A program made the position numbers and the translations under genes. Under the pieces are notes generated by a model. It saw only the letters and a list, made by a program, of their open reading frames with translations. It was not told the origin of the DNA and searched no databases. Shown here one piece after another: positions 36,260 to 44,558 of a DNA stretch of 64,000 nt; position 1 is the first letter of the stretch; each line of letters starts with the position of its first letter. The DNA lies in assembly GCA_017414435.1 (NCBI GenBank), contig JAFQMN010000009.1:62001-126000 (forward strand), in the 5' to 3' direction. This stretch comes from Oscillospiraceae bacterium (GTDB lineage Bacteria > Bacillota > Clostridia > Oscillospirales > Ruminococcaceae).

Positions 36260-37171
36260 TTGGAAATTTTAGGTGTTAAAGCAGGAACTTATGACGAGAT
36301 ATCATATTATAAGTCTGTAAAGCAGACGAATATTGGGGATATAGTTTGCTTGAGGGATGGAAATAGTTTTAAATATGCTAAAATAGTAGTAAAAAAGCAA
36401 GTAATTGACGGAAATAAAGCAATGCATTTGCCCGCAATATTAAGAGTGATTAATAATAAAGATAAATTGGTTATGAAAAACACGGAAAAATTGGTTCAAA
36501 AAGCACTTAAACGCTGTGAGCAACTCATTAAAAAAAGCAATTTGCCTATGCATTTATTAGATGCATCTTATAGCTATAAAGAAAATAAAGTAACTATATT
36601 TTTTAAAGCCAATGAGCGAGTGGATTTTAGATTGCTTGTTAGAGAGTTGGTTAGTGTTTTGCGATTAAGAATAGAGTTTAGACAAGTGAGCCCCAGAATA
36701 CAAGCTAAGTATATGGGAAATTTGGGATTATGCGGTTATGAGGTTTGCTGTAAGAGGTTTTTGCATGATTTTGAGCCAATTTCGGTTAAAAAGATTAGAA
36801 GTCAGATGCCATTTCTTAATATGGGTAAAATTTCCGGGGCATGTGGTCGCTTAATGTGTTGTTTTAAATTTGAACCACTTTTAGATGATCAAGATTTATT
36901 AGCAACAGAAATGGTAGGAGAAGCGCTTTCTGTGCAGCCAGAAGAGAGTATGCCTGAAACAATTGAATTGCAAATAGAGGAAAGCAAAAAGACACGAAGT
37001 GTGGAAATGAACGAAGCACAAGATGTTAGAACACCAAAAATGAGAAAGATGAAGAAATACACGAGAAGCAGAGAAAGAATAAAGAAAAACAATAAAAATA
37101 TTAATAAGGATCCAGCTAAGCTACCAAAGAAGAAAAGTTCGAGAAGAGATAACACTCACAAAAGAGGTTGA
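36260..37171 (+). CDS. ricT: PSP1-domain protein RicT (YaaT)
   Basis: About 303 aa. PSP1 core with FFKANERVDFRLLVRELV, RQVSPRIQAKYMGNLGLCGYEVCC and SGACGRLMCCFKFE; the Cys set supports [4Fe-4S] binding in the RicAFT complex that aids RNase Y and Spo0A phosphorelay in Bacillus. The last ~60 residues are a strongly basic Lys/Arg tail, a possible RNA contact. TTG 36260 with GAGGTGA 8 nt upstream is the likely start. Confidence 0.92.
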   Translation: MEILGVKAGTYDEISYYKSVKQTNIGDIVCLRDGNSFKYAKIVVKKQVIDGNKAMHLPAILRVINNKDKLVMKNTEKLVQKALKRCEQLIKKSNLPMHLLDASYSYKENKVTIFFKANERVDFRLLVRELVSVLRLRIEFRQVSPRIQAKYMGNLGLCGYEVCCKRFLHDFEPISVKKIRSQMPFLNMGKISGACGRLMCCFKFEPLLDDQDLLATEMVGEALSVQPEESMPETIELQIEESKKTRSVEMNEAQDVRTPKMRKMKKYTRSRERIKKNNKNINKDPAKLPKKKSSRRDNTHKRG

Positions 37172-37175
37172 AAAA

Positions 37176-38213
37176 ATGCAAATAAAAGATACGATAAAAA
37201 CATTATGTGAAGCTTGCGGAATTGCTGGTCAGGAATCTACCGTTGCAAGTTTGATTAAAAAAGAAATAGCAAAATGTTGTGAATGCAAGATAGATAATAT
37301 CGGCAATGTGATTGCGTTTAAAAAAGGGAGAAAAGTACCCAAACATAAAATCATGTTAGTAGCGCATATGGATGAAGTGGGCTTTTTAGTTAGCAATATA
37401 GAAAATGACGGTTTGCTAAAGCTAGTTAAAGTAGGAAGCATTGACGCAAATATTTTAGTGGGGCAAACATTTTTAGTAGCGGCTAAAAAGAAATTTTTAC
37501 CGGGAGTTGTTGGGACTAAACCGGTGCATCTTCAGAATAAAGATGAACGTTGCAGAGAGATTGATATGTCTAGTTTGATGTTAGATATTGGCTGCAGAAC
37601 AAAAGAGGAAGTAGAAAAATTAGTAGACATTGGAACGTCGGTATATTTTTCATCAAAATTTGAAGAATTTGGTGAGGGATTAATAAAATCTAAAGCGTTG
37701 GACGATAGAGTGGGCTGCGCAATTTTAATTGAACTACTTAAAACTTTTGATGAGTGTGATTTTTATGCGGTGTTTAGCGCAATGGAAGAAGTAGGTGGTA
37801 GAGGAGTAAGAATAGCTGCCGAAGCTATAAAGCCAGATATTGCAATTGTTGTAGAATGCACAACGGCAGCCGACACACCTATTGTTAGTGAGTATGGAAA
37901 AGTCTGCTGTGTGAATATGGGGCCGGCAATAAGTTTTATGGATAATGGTACAGTATATGATCAAGAGCTTGTAGAACTCGCTTTTAAAGAGGCAGAGCAT
38001 AATAATTTGAAGGTGCAATATAAAAAAGCAGTTTGTGGGAACAATGATGCAGCAGGTTTACACTCAGCATGTACAGGAGTGAAAACGTTAGCAATTAGTG
38101 TGCCGACGAGATATTTACATTCGCAGGCTAGTGTGGCAAGTATGTTAGATATTGAGGAAACCGTTATGTTATTAAAGTTGATTATGCAGAGTTTTGTGAC
38201 AGGAGGCAAGTAG
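37176..38213 (+). CDS. M42-family aminopeptidase/endoglucanase-type metallopeptidase
   Basis: 345 aa, dinuclear zinc peptidase forming tetrahedral complexes. Metal and catalytic motifs: LVAHMDEVGF, ALDDRVGC, SAMEEVGGRG, VVECTTAADTP and PTRYLHSQ. Cytosolic; trims peptides. ATG with AAGAGGTTG RBS. Directly after ricT. Confidence 0.93.
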   Translation: MQIKDTIKTLCEACGIAGQESTVASLIKKEIAKCCECKIDNIGNVIAFKKGRKVPKHKIMLVAHMDEVGFLVSNIENDGLLKLVKVGSIDANILVGQTFLVAAKKKFLPGVVGTKPVHLQNKDERCREIDMSSLMLDIGCRTKEEVEKLVDIGTSVYFSSKFEEFGEGLIKSKALDDRVGCAILIELLKTFDECDFYAVFSAMEEVGGRGVRIAAEAIKPDIAIVVECTTAADTPIVSEYGKVCCVNMGPAISFMDNGTVYDQELVELAFKEAEHNNLKVQYKKAVCGNNDAAGLHSACTGVKTLAISVPTRYLHSQASVASMLDIEETVMLLKLIMQSFVTGGK

Positions 38214-38215
38214 AT

Positions 38216-38575
38216 TTGGCTAATTTTAGTTTAGCGCGTTTAGCAGAAGATGTTAAACGTGAACTTACAGGTATTTTACGAGATGTGAAAGATTATAGGG
38301 TGAAAGATGTAATGGTAAATATTATAAGAGTGGAATTAACCAGTGATCTTTCATATGCAAAAGTATTTATTAGTTCCATGCGTGGAACAGAAGAAACTAA
38401 GCTGGCAACGGAAGGTTTGAAAAATGCAAAAGGGTTTATTAGAAAAGAATTAAATTCAAGGGTACAGATGCGCAGATCACCGGAACTTATTTTTATTGCA
38501 GATACATCAGCAGAATATAGTGCCAGAATAAATGATAAGTTAAATAAGATATTTGAAGGAAACAAAGTAGGATGA
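38216..38575 (+). CDS. rbfA: Ribosome-binding factor A
   Basis: 119-aa KH-like 30S maturation factor. RLAEDVKRELTGILRDVKD, VELTSDLSYAKVFIS and RRSPELIFIADTSAEYSARI match the family. TTG start with AGGAGGCAAG RBS. Overlaps nrnA by 4 bases (ATGA), in the common rbfA-nrnA-truB-ribF order. Confidence 0.95.
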   Translation: MANFSLARLAEDVKRELTGILRDVKDYRVKDVMVNIIRVELTSDLSYAKVFISSMRGTEETKLATEGLKNAKGFIRKELNSRVQMRRSPELIFIADTSAEYSARINDKLNKIFEGNKVG

Positions 38576-39531
38576 ATAAAGAAAAAATTATAACCGTTGT
38601 AGATGTATTAAAAAAGATCAACAATGCAGTTATTATAACACACAAAAGTCCGGATGCAGATACATTAGGTTCTGCAGTGGCTTTATGTTTGGCGTTAAGA
38701 AAGTTAGGGAAATATGCTAATATTGTTGTAGAAGAAGAGATATCACCACGAATTGAATTTTTATTGGAAGGCTATGAAAATTTAAATTTTAAACCGCAGC
38801 ATGTGATTAGTGTGGATATTTCTAGCAATAGTTTAATTCCAGAATCGGCACCTAAGAAGATTGATATTTGTATAGACCATCATACTACAAATAATATTGT
38901 AGCAGCTTATAAATTAGTTATGGAAGATGCAGCAGCAACAGGGGAGATAGTTTTTGAGATAATTAAAGAAATGGGGATTCCTCTATGCAAAACCATGGCA
39001 AAATGCCTTTATGCAGCTATTGCTTCGGATACAGGATGTTTTAGATATTCTAATACAACTAAAAAGTCGCATTTAATTACCGCAGAACTTATGGATTATT
39101 TGAAAGATTTTGCAAAAGTGAACCAAAAGATGTTTGAATATGAATCTATAAAGGATTTTAAACTTAAACAGATGATTTTTGCAAACACTGAATTTCTTTA
39201 CAATGGAACATTAGCAATTGCAGAGGTTTCTAAAGATATGCTTGATGAGTTGGGGATTACATTAGAGCAAGTGGATGTGGCAATTGTTTCGGAATTGGTT
39301 AAGATTGAAGGAGTTAAAGTAAGTGCCTTATTGAAGGAAAAAGACGATGGAGTGAAGGTTTCGTTGAGAACAGCAGAGGGGTACAATGCGGCGGAGATTG
39401 CAGCTGTGTGGGGCGGCGGAGGACATAAAAGAGCAAGTGGCTGCATGTTTGAAGAACCGTTGCAGGTTGCTAAGCAAAAAATTATTGATGACTTAAAAAT
39501 CGTTTTATTTGAGGGAAATAATGGAGATTAA
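38572..39531 (+). CDS. nrnA: DHH-family bifunctional oligoribonuclease/pAp phosphatase
   Basis: 319 aa. DHH motifs: THKSPDADTLGSA, the SVDIS motif, IDHHTTNN, ASDTGCFRYSN, and the C-terminal DHHA1 loop WGGGGHKRASG. Degrades nanoRNA and pAp (family knowledge). Its 3' end overlaps truB. Confidence 0.95.
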   Translation: MNKEKIITVVDVLKKINNAVIITHKSPDADTLGSAVALCLALRKLGKYANIVVEEEISPRIEFLLEGYENLNFKPQHVISVDISSNSLIPESAPKKIDICIDHHTTNNIVAAYKLVMEDAAATGEIVFEIIKEMGIPLCKTMAKCLYAAIASDTGCFRYSNTTKKSHLITAELMDYLKDFAKVNQKMFEYESIKDFKLKQMIFANTEFLYNGTLAIAEVSKDMLDELGITLEQVDVAIVSELVKIEGVKVSALLKEKDDGVKVSLRTAEGYNAAEIAAVWGGGGHKRASGCMFEEPLQVAKQKIIDDLKIVLFEGNNGD

Positions 39532-40414
39532 TGCTGTAATTGGTATAAATAAGCCGAAAGGATTTACGTCGTTTGATGTGGTGGCTAAGTTAAGAAAAGT
39601 GTTAAAAACAAAAAAAATTGGGCATGCTGGGACCCTAGATCCAATGGCAACCGGAGTTTTACCAATATTAGTTGGTAAAGCAACTAAGTTGTGTGACCTT
39701 ATTTGTGATAACTATAAAGAATATATTGCAGATTTTAAGTTGGGCGTATTGACAGATACATTAGATATAACAGGGAAAATGTTATTAACTTCTGAGGTGC
39801 GTGTGACTGAACTTGATATAGAAAATGCTCTGCAGAAATATTTAGGCGAGCTTTATCAAACAGTTCCTATGTATTCAGCGGTTAAAATTAATGGCCAAAA
39901 GCTGTATAATCTGGCACGCAAGGGTCAGGAAGTAGAGAGGCCGAAAAAGTTAGTTAAGATTAGCAAGCTTGAGCTAAAAAATTACGATACTCAAACTAAA
40001 GAGGGTAGGATAATAGTTGGTTGCTCGAGGGGAACATATGTTCGGTCTTTAATTGATGATTTAGGAAAAGACCTTGGCTGTTATGCAACAATGATAAATC
40101 TTTGCCGGATAAAAAGTTGTGGAATTGATATTGCAGAAACAGTGACGTTAGGTGAATTAGAAGAGACAGTAAATGAAGGAAAGCTGAAAGATATCTTAAT
40201 TCATATGGATTACTTTTTAAAAGAATATAGGAAATATAATTTGAATTTGCATGAAAAAGAAAAATTTTTACATGGAGTAATTTTACCAATTGCTGATTCT
40301 AAATTTAAAGATCAGGAATTATTACGAGTTTATTATAGTGGGCAGTTTTTAGGCTTGGCAAAAGTAGATATGGGAAACCAAAAACTAAAAATTGTTAAGC
40401 TATTAATCTCTTAA
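39521..40414 (+). CDS. truB: tRNA pseudouridine-55 synthase
   Basis: About 297 aa. GINKPKGFTSFDVV, HAGTLDPMATGVLPI (catalytic Asp), and CSRGTYVRSLIDDLG. ATG 39521 with GAGGGAAA RBS lies inside the end of nrnA; the open frame begins at TTG 39509. Next gene is ribF after 2 bp. Confidence 0.96.
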   Translation: MEINAVIGINKPKGFTSFDVVAKLRKVLKTKKIGHAGTLDPMATGVLPILVGKATKLCDLICDNYKEYIADFKLGVLTDTLDITGKMLLTSEVRVTELDIENALQKYLGELYQTVPMYSAVKINGQKLYNLARKGQEVERPKKLVKISKLELKNYDTQTKEGRIIVGCSRGTYVRSLIDDLGKDLGCYATMINLCRIKSCGIDIAETVTLGELEETVNEGKLKDILIHMDYFLKEYRKYNLNLHEKEKFLHGVILPIADSKFKDQELLRVYYSGQFLGLAKVDMGNQKLKIVKLLIS

Positions 40415-40416
40415 TT

Positions 40417-40986
40417 TTGTTATTTTATGGAGTTGAAGAATGTTTGTTTGATAAAAAACAAGTAGCTGCTCTTGGCTTTTTTGACGGAGTTCATTTAGGG
40501 CATCAACGGATTTTGTTAGAAACAAAAAAAGCTTGCGCAAACGGTGCAGAGCCTTGTGTTTTTACATATAGAATAAAAAATAAAATGCCAAATTCTAAAA
40601 ATGGCAAGGCTATGTTAACAACATATGAAGAAAAAGTTAATAAAATTAAAAAATTAGGCATTAATTGTATTTTTGCACCTTATTTTGAAGAGTTTGCAGA
40701 CCTAACCGCAGATGAGTTTGTTGAGAAATTTTTAGTGGATATAGTCAATGCGGAGGCAGTGGTTTGTGGAGAAAATTTTAAGTTTGGTAAAAACAGATCA
40801 TATGATGTTGCTGATCTAAGAAGAGTATGCAAGAACTATGATATTAAAGTTATTAGTGTGCCGTTATTAAAAATTGGACATCAAATAATTAGTTCAAGTT
40901 TAATTAGAAACTTAATAAAAGAAGGCAACGAAACATTAGCATTTAGGTTATTAGATATTGCTACAGGGAAGGAGAAGGACTTTTGA
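40417..40986 (+). CDS. ribF: FAD synthetase domain protein, RibF lacking the riboflavin kinase half
   Basis: 189 aa versus about 310 for normal RibF. The adenylyltransferase half is intact: LGFFDGVHLGHQRI, CVFTY, VCGENFKFGKNRSYD and SSSLIRNLI. The C-terminal flavokinase domain is absent: the frame stops and the next gene begins at once. FMN must come from another kinase or from uptake. TTG start, RBS weak. Adjacent to truB as usual. Confidence 0.88.
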   Translation: MLFYGVEECLFDKKQVAALGFFDGVHLGHQRILLETKKACANGAEPCVFTYRIKNKMPNSKNGKAMLTTYEEKVNKIKKLGINCIFAPYFEEFADLTADEFVEKFLVDIVNAEAVVCGENFKFGKNRSYDVADLRRVCKNYDIKVISVPLLKIGHQIISSSLIRNLIKEGNETLAFRLLDIATGKEKDF

Positions 40987-41612
40987 ATATTTTAATTGTT
41001 GGTTGCGGTGGCACGGGTGCTCAACTTGCAAACTCTTTGTTTAAGCAAGGGCATGCTGTTTCTGTTGTGGATAGGAACGAAGCGAGTTTTGAGCGGTTAG
41101 ATGCTAACTTTGCAGGAATGTTAACCGTGGGGGTACCAATTGATATGTCTGTTTTAAAGAAAGCAGGCATAGAACAATGCGATGCAGTTGTGGCAGTAAC
41201 GAGTGATGATAATATTAATGCAATGGTAGCTCAAATGGCAAAAGAAATTTTAAAAGTAGATAAAGTGCTAGCTAGAATTCAAGACCCTTTGCGCAGCGGA
41301 GTTTTTGCAAGTTTAGGGTTTGATACGATTTCTACAACAAGTTTAGTGGTGAACGAGATTGAGGCTCGCTTAATGGAAGCAAGTGTAGATGATGGACTAC
41401 GACAAAGCTTTGAACGCTCTAGGTTTAAGTTTATAGCTTTAAAAATAAATGAAAAACATACAAATTTAGATTATTTGAAATTACGCTATGAAGAAGAAGG
41501 ACAACTTATAGGAATAGCACACAATGATGGCAGTATTTTATTACTTAAAGACATAGGAAAATATAAGCTGAAGCCGAATGACAGATTATTATTTTTACAA
41601 ACATTAGAATAA
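40983..41612 (+). CDS. TrkA/KtrA-type potassium channel regulatory subunit
   Basis: 209 aa: N-terminal RCK domain with Rossmann loop [11 protein letters not shown] and adenine-site VDRN, C-terminal RCK_C domain (about 135-209). Regulates a K+ transporter in response to nucleotides or c-di-AMP (family knowledge). No membrane subunit TrkH/KtrB is adjacent. TTG start with AGGGAAGGAGAAGG upstream, overlapping ribF. Confidence 0.9.
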   Translation: MNILIVGCGGTGAQLANSLFKQGHAVSVVDRNEASFERLDANFAGMLTVGVPIDMSVLKKAGIEQCDAVVAVTSDDNINAMVAQMAKEILKVDKVLARIQDPLRSGVFASLGFDTISTTSLVVNEIEARLMEASVDDGLRQSFERSRFKFIALKINEKHTNLDYLKLRYEEEGQLIGIAHNDGSILLLKDIGKYKLKPNDRLLFLQTLE

Positions 41613-41629
41613 AAAGTGTGGTGATTAAT

Positions 41630-42199
41630 TTGGATAATTTAAAATTAGAAGAACTTCGTAAAGAGGTAAAATCTTGCAATGCATGCGAACTATGTAAAAC
41701 GCGAACAAACACGGTATTTGGAATGGGAACAATAAACACCGATTTATTATTTGTGGGCGAAGCGCCAGGGCGTACAGAAGATGAGCAGGGACTGCCATTT
41801 GTGGGCCGTTCTGGTCAGCTTTTAGATAAAATGCTTGCAGCTGTTGATTTATTTAGAGATAAAAATATATTTATAACAAATATAATTAAATGCAGACCGC
41901 CTAACAATGCAGACCCTACACCAGATCAGCAAAAAGCATGCAGGAAGTTTTTAGATAAACAAATAGAATTAATAGATCCTAAATTAATTGTGTGTGTGGG
42001 CAGAATTGCAGCCATGAGTTTAATTAGTCCTAATTTTAGGGTAACTAAAGATCATGGCCAGTTTTTTCAAATTAATAACAGATATATTGTTGGTACATTT
42101 CATCCAGCAGCATTGTTAAGAGACCCTGGAAAGAAAGAAGAAGCATTTAAAGATTTTTTGAGAATTAACAATTTTGTAGCAACTTTACATACTTCATAG
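41630..42199 (+). CDS. Type-4 (Fe-S) uracil-DNA glycosylase
   Basis: About 189 aa. Cys ligands for a [4Fe-4S] cluster (CNACELC, then CRP and CRKF), motif [23 protein letters not shown] and C-terminal TFHPAALLR. Removes uracil from DNA. TTG 41630 with GGTGAT upstream is likely; the frame is open from GTG 41618. Its last 35 bp overlap the 3' end of the convergent HTH gene. Confidence 0.92.
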   Translation: MDNLKLEELRKEVKSCNACELCKTRTNTVFGMGTINTDLLFVGEAPGRTEDEQGLPFVGRSGQLLDKMLAAVDLFRDKNIFITNIIKCRPPNNADPTPDQQKACRKFLDKQIELIDPKLIVCVGRIAAMSLISPNFRVTKDHGQFFQINNRYIVGTFHPAALLRDPGKKEEAFKDFLRINNFVATLHTS

Positions 42200-42479
42200 A
42201 ATATTCAATTTTTTTCATAGCGTTATGAATATGGCGGCATATTGTAGATTTATTAACCGAATATTTTTGTGCAATTTGTTCCATATTATATTCATCATAA
42301 TAATATAACTGTAGTATATTTTTTTGTTTTTCTGTTAATTCATTTTTAATTGCACACTTAAGAATTTTTTTAAGGTTGTTAACCAATTTGGTATTACTTT
42401 CACCATATTCTTCAAGAGATTTTTGGTAAGTTATCTGCTCAATCCATTTATCATTATAAAGAGATATTTTTGTTGCCAT
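42165..42479 (-). CDS. Sigma-70 region-4-like HTH protein (phage-like)
   Basis: About 104 aa. The C-terminal half is a sigma region 4 helix-turn-helix: LTEKQKNILQLYYYDEYNMEQIAQKYSVNKSTICRHIHNAMKKIE. No region 2. Such short proteins are common in prophages and conjugative elements as late-gene activators. ATG 42479 with GGAGGTG 4 nt upstream; it starts 1 nt after the stop of the preceding small gene. Confidence 0.8.
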   Translation of the reverse strand: MATKISLYNDKWIEQITYQKSLEEYGESNTKLVNNLKKILKCAIKNELTEKQKNILQLYYYDEYNMEQIAQKYSVNKSTICRHIHNAMKKIEYSMKYVKLLQNC

Positions 42480-42480
42480 C

Positions 42481-42699
42481 TTACACCTCCATAATAGCAT
42501 TTCTTGAGCAATAAATATCTATACTGTTTGCAGTGCTAATTAATTCTCTTATCTCTGTATAAAGGCAGGTAATTCTGCGCCTTAATGTAGATTGCTCTTT
42601 GTTGTTGGCTTGTTTGTATTGCTCGGTTAGCAATGCTACACGGTCGCGTAAATTTGCAGCAGCTTCAAGATATTCATTTTTTAATTTTAATATAGACAT
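42481..42699 (-). CDS. Small coiled-coil protein, unknown function
   Basis: 72 aa, charged, predicted helical (LKNEYLEAAANLRDRVALL ... LRRRITCLYTEIRELI). ATG 42699 preceded by GGTGGAG. Translationally coupled to the sigma-like gene, whose RBS lies within its last codons. Divergent from the XRE repressor gene. No family recognised. Confidence 0.7.
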   Translation of the reverse strand: MSILKLKNEYLEAAANLRDRVALLTEQYKQANNKEQSTLRRRITCLYTEIRELISTANSIDIYCSRNAIMEV

Positions 42700-42726
42700 A
42701 TCAACTCCACCTTTGTATGAATTTAA

Positions 42727-42780
42727 TATCACAAGCTAATTACGTGTGATACAATTAATATTTTAACACATTTAGTGTTA
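42727..42780. promoter_or_regulatory. Two operator-like palindromes in the divergent regulatory gap
   Basis: TATCACA-N11-TGTGATA (42727-42751) and the perfect TAACAC-N5-GTGTTA (42764-42780) stand between the divergent small gene and the XRE repressor gene. This is the usual place for cI-like operators. Binding is inferred. Confidence 0.55.
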
Positions 42781-42852
42781 TATGTCAACAAAATACACAA
42801 AAATCAGCTGTTTACACATAAATATATATTTAATTTATAAGAATTTTAACAA

Positions 42853-42881
42853 TTGCCAAGTTAAGCAAATTATGGTATTAT
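42853..42881 (+). promoter_or_regulatory. Promoter of the XRE repressor gene
   Basis: TTGCCA (42853-42858), 17-bp spacer, TATTAT (42876-42881), 46 bp before the ATG. Confidence 0.7.
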
Positions 42882-42927
42882 TTAAAGGAGCAAATATATT
42901 ATTTATTAAGAAGAAAGAAGGAAGATA

Positions 42928-43332
42928 ATGTTTAGCACAAGGCTAAAGATTTTGCGCCAACAATACGGGTTGACTCAAAGTCAGCTAGCAAAGCAACTGG
43001 GAGTTTCAACAAGTACAATAGGTATGTATGAACAAGGCAGACGTGAACCAGATCACAAAACACTATTAGTTATTTGCAAGTTATTTGGCATCTCAACAGA
43101 TTATCTTTTAGGTTCGGAAGAAACAGTATCTAGTTATGAAAACAATGATTTTAATAAAATTATAGATGGTTTTGAACGCACGCTACTGGAGCAAGAAGGC
43201 TTAATGTTTAATGGAGTGGTGCTTGAACATGATGATGTGAGAAAGATTGTAGATGCTATGAAAATAGGCGCTGAAATGGCTACACGTAGTTCTGCTAATA
43301 AAAGGAGCAAGAGTTCGGGAGAAAATGTTTAA
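42928..43332 (+). CDS. XRE-family transcriptional regulator
   Basis: 134 aa. N-terminal HTH (LKILRQQYGLTQSQLAKQLGVSTSTIGMYEQGRREPD, residues about 5-41), then a short C-terminal oligomerisation region. Paired with an ImmA/IrrE peptidase, the classic repressor/antirepressor-protease arrangement of ICEs and prophages. AAGAAGGAAG RBS. Confidence 0.9.
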   Translation: MFSTRLKILRQQYGLTQSQLAKQLGVSTSTIGMYEQGRREPDHKTLLVICKLFGISTDYLLGSEETVSSYENNDFNKIIDGFERTLLEQEGLMFNGVVLEHDDVRKIVDAMKIGAEMATRSSANKRSKSSGENV

Positions 43333-43334
43333 GA

Positions 43335-43754
43335 ATGGAATTAGCTGCTTTACAAAATATTAAGGATACAGTAGGTAAATTAGTTGAAAAATATGAGACA
43401 GCAGATCCTTGGATTTTATGTGAAAGATTGGATATAATAGTATTAATATCAGATCTACCAGTGGGTGTGAAGGGATTTTATCAGTTGATTAAAGGAAGGC
43501 AAATAATACATATTAGCCGATGGGTAAGTAATACTCAAATGAAGCTAGTATGCGCACATGAACTTGCTCATGCAATTTTACACAAAAATCAAAACATATG
43601 CCATAGAGTTGGTAATGCCAAGATGGAAGAAGAAGCGGAGTATTTTAAGCATTATCTATTAAGGTTAGAAGTTAATGAAGTTAGTAAATGGTCAAGAGAA
43701 GATATTTCTAATTTTACACATCTTTCGGAAGATATGATAATTTTAGATTTTTAA
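43335..43754 (+). CDS. ImmA/IrrE-family (M78) metallopeptidase
   Basis: 139 aa. Zinc motif CAHELAHAIL (HExxH) near residues 75-80, with downstream EEEAEYF supplying the third ligand. In ICEBs1 ImmA cleaves the ImmR repressor; here the neighbouring XRE protein is the probable substrate (inference). Starts 2 bp after the XRE stop. Confidence 0.9.
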   Translation: MELAALQNIKDTVGKLVEKYETADPWILCERLDIIVLISDLPVGVKGFYQLIKGRQIIHISRWVSNTQMKLVCAHELAHAILHKNQNICHRVGNAKMEEEAEYFKHYLLRLEVNEVSKWSREDISNFTHLSEDMIILDF

Positions 43755-43783
43755 ATACATTTGTGAGAGAAGGAATATTGTTT

Positions 43784-44464
43784 ATGAAGACATCAAAATT
43801 TTGTATGGCTTTTGTATGTTTATCTGCATTATTGTTTTTAACAAGTTGTTCTACAAAAAAACAAACATCCTGGCCAGATGCAAAAATCAAAGAAAAACCA
43901 TATTATAACACAGAGCAATACCAACCTAACAACTGGGAAGCAGATACTTTATGGCCCCAAAAAATAAAAATGTTAAGTGACACTAAGATTCCAAGTTTTG
44001 ATAATTTGCAGGAGTTAGAGAAAGAATATGTGCTAAATTTAGCGCGTTATTTGCAATCAATGTCTCCAGAAGGATTTTTATATGACGAAAAGAAGCAAAA
44101 GTATATTATTAGTGAAGCAGATGTTCAATATTTTGCTAAAGATCTGCTTGGAATTGACAGCTTTGGCTATAAAGAATCAGATGAATACAATGAAAAAGAT
44201 GCAACATATGAATGCACAGAATACCCAAGTTATGGCTTTGTAAATAGAACGTACGACAATAAAAGAATAGAAAAGTTATCAGACTCTATATGGAAATTTT
44301 CAGTTGACGTGAGAGAAAATAATGAGAATAATCAAGAATTTATAACCGAAATTTACACTGTGCAAGATGATGCAAATGGTTATAGGATGCTTTCTGTAAA
44401 AAGAATAGATTCAGAAGGTAAAGAAGTAACAAGTGATTTTAAGGAAGATGTTGCCAAGACCTAG
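43784..44464 (+). CDS. Lipoprotein of unknown function
   Basis: About 226 aa. Signal peptide MKTSKFCMAFVCLSALLFLTSC with lipobox LTSC, then a charged extracellular domain with no family I recognise. ATG 43784 chosen because the lipoprotein signal begins there and AGAAGGAA precedes it. Confidence 0.82.
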   Translation: MKTSKFCMAFVCLSALLFLTSCSTKKQTSWPDAKIKEKPYYNTEQYQPNNWEADTLWPQKIKMLSDTKIPSFDNLQELEKEYVLNLARYLQSMSPEGFLYDEKKQKYIISEADVQYFAKDLLGIDSFGYKESDEYNEKDATYECTEYPSYGFVNRTYDNKRIEKLSDSIWKFSVDVRENNENNQEFITEIYTVQDDANGYRMLSVKRIDSEGKEVTSDFKEDVAKT

Positions 44465-44502
44465 GAAAATAAGAATTATTATGATATAATATATAGTAAG
44501 AA

Positions 44503-44544
44503 AACCAATTATAATCAAGGAACAAAGATAGTTCTAAATTGGTT
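44503..44544 (+). promoter_or_regulatory. Nested hairpin in the prfB leader
   Basis: Outer arms AACCAATT/AATTGGTT enclose inner arms GAAC/GTTC, ending just before the RBS GAGGAAGTG of prfB. It may modulate RF2 translation, but no function is shown by sequence alone. Confidence 0.4.
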
Positions 44545-44558
44545 GAGGAAGTGAATTA

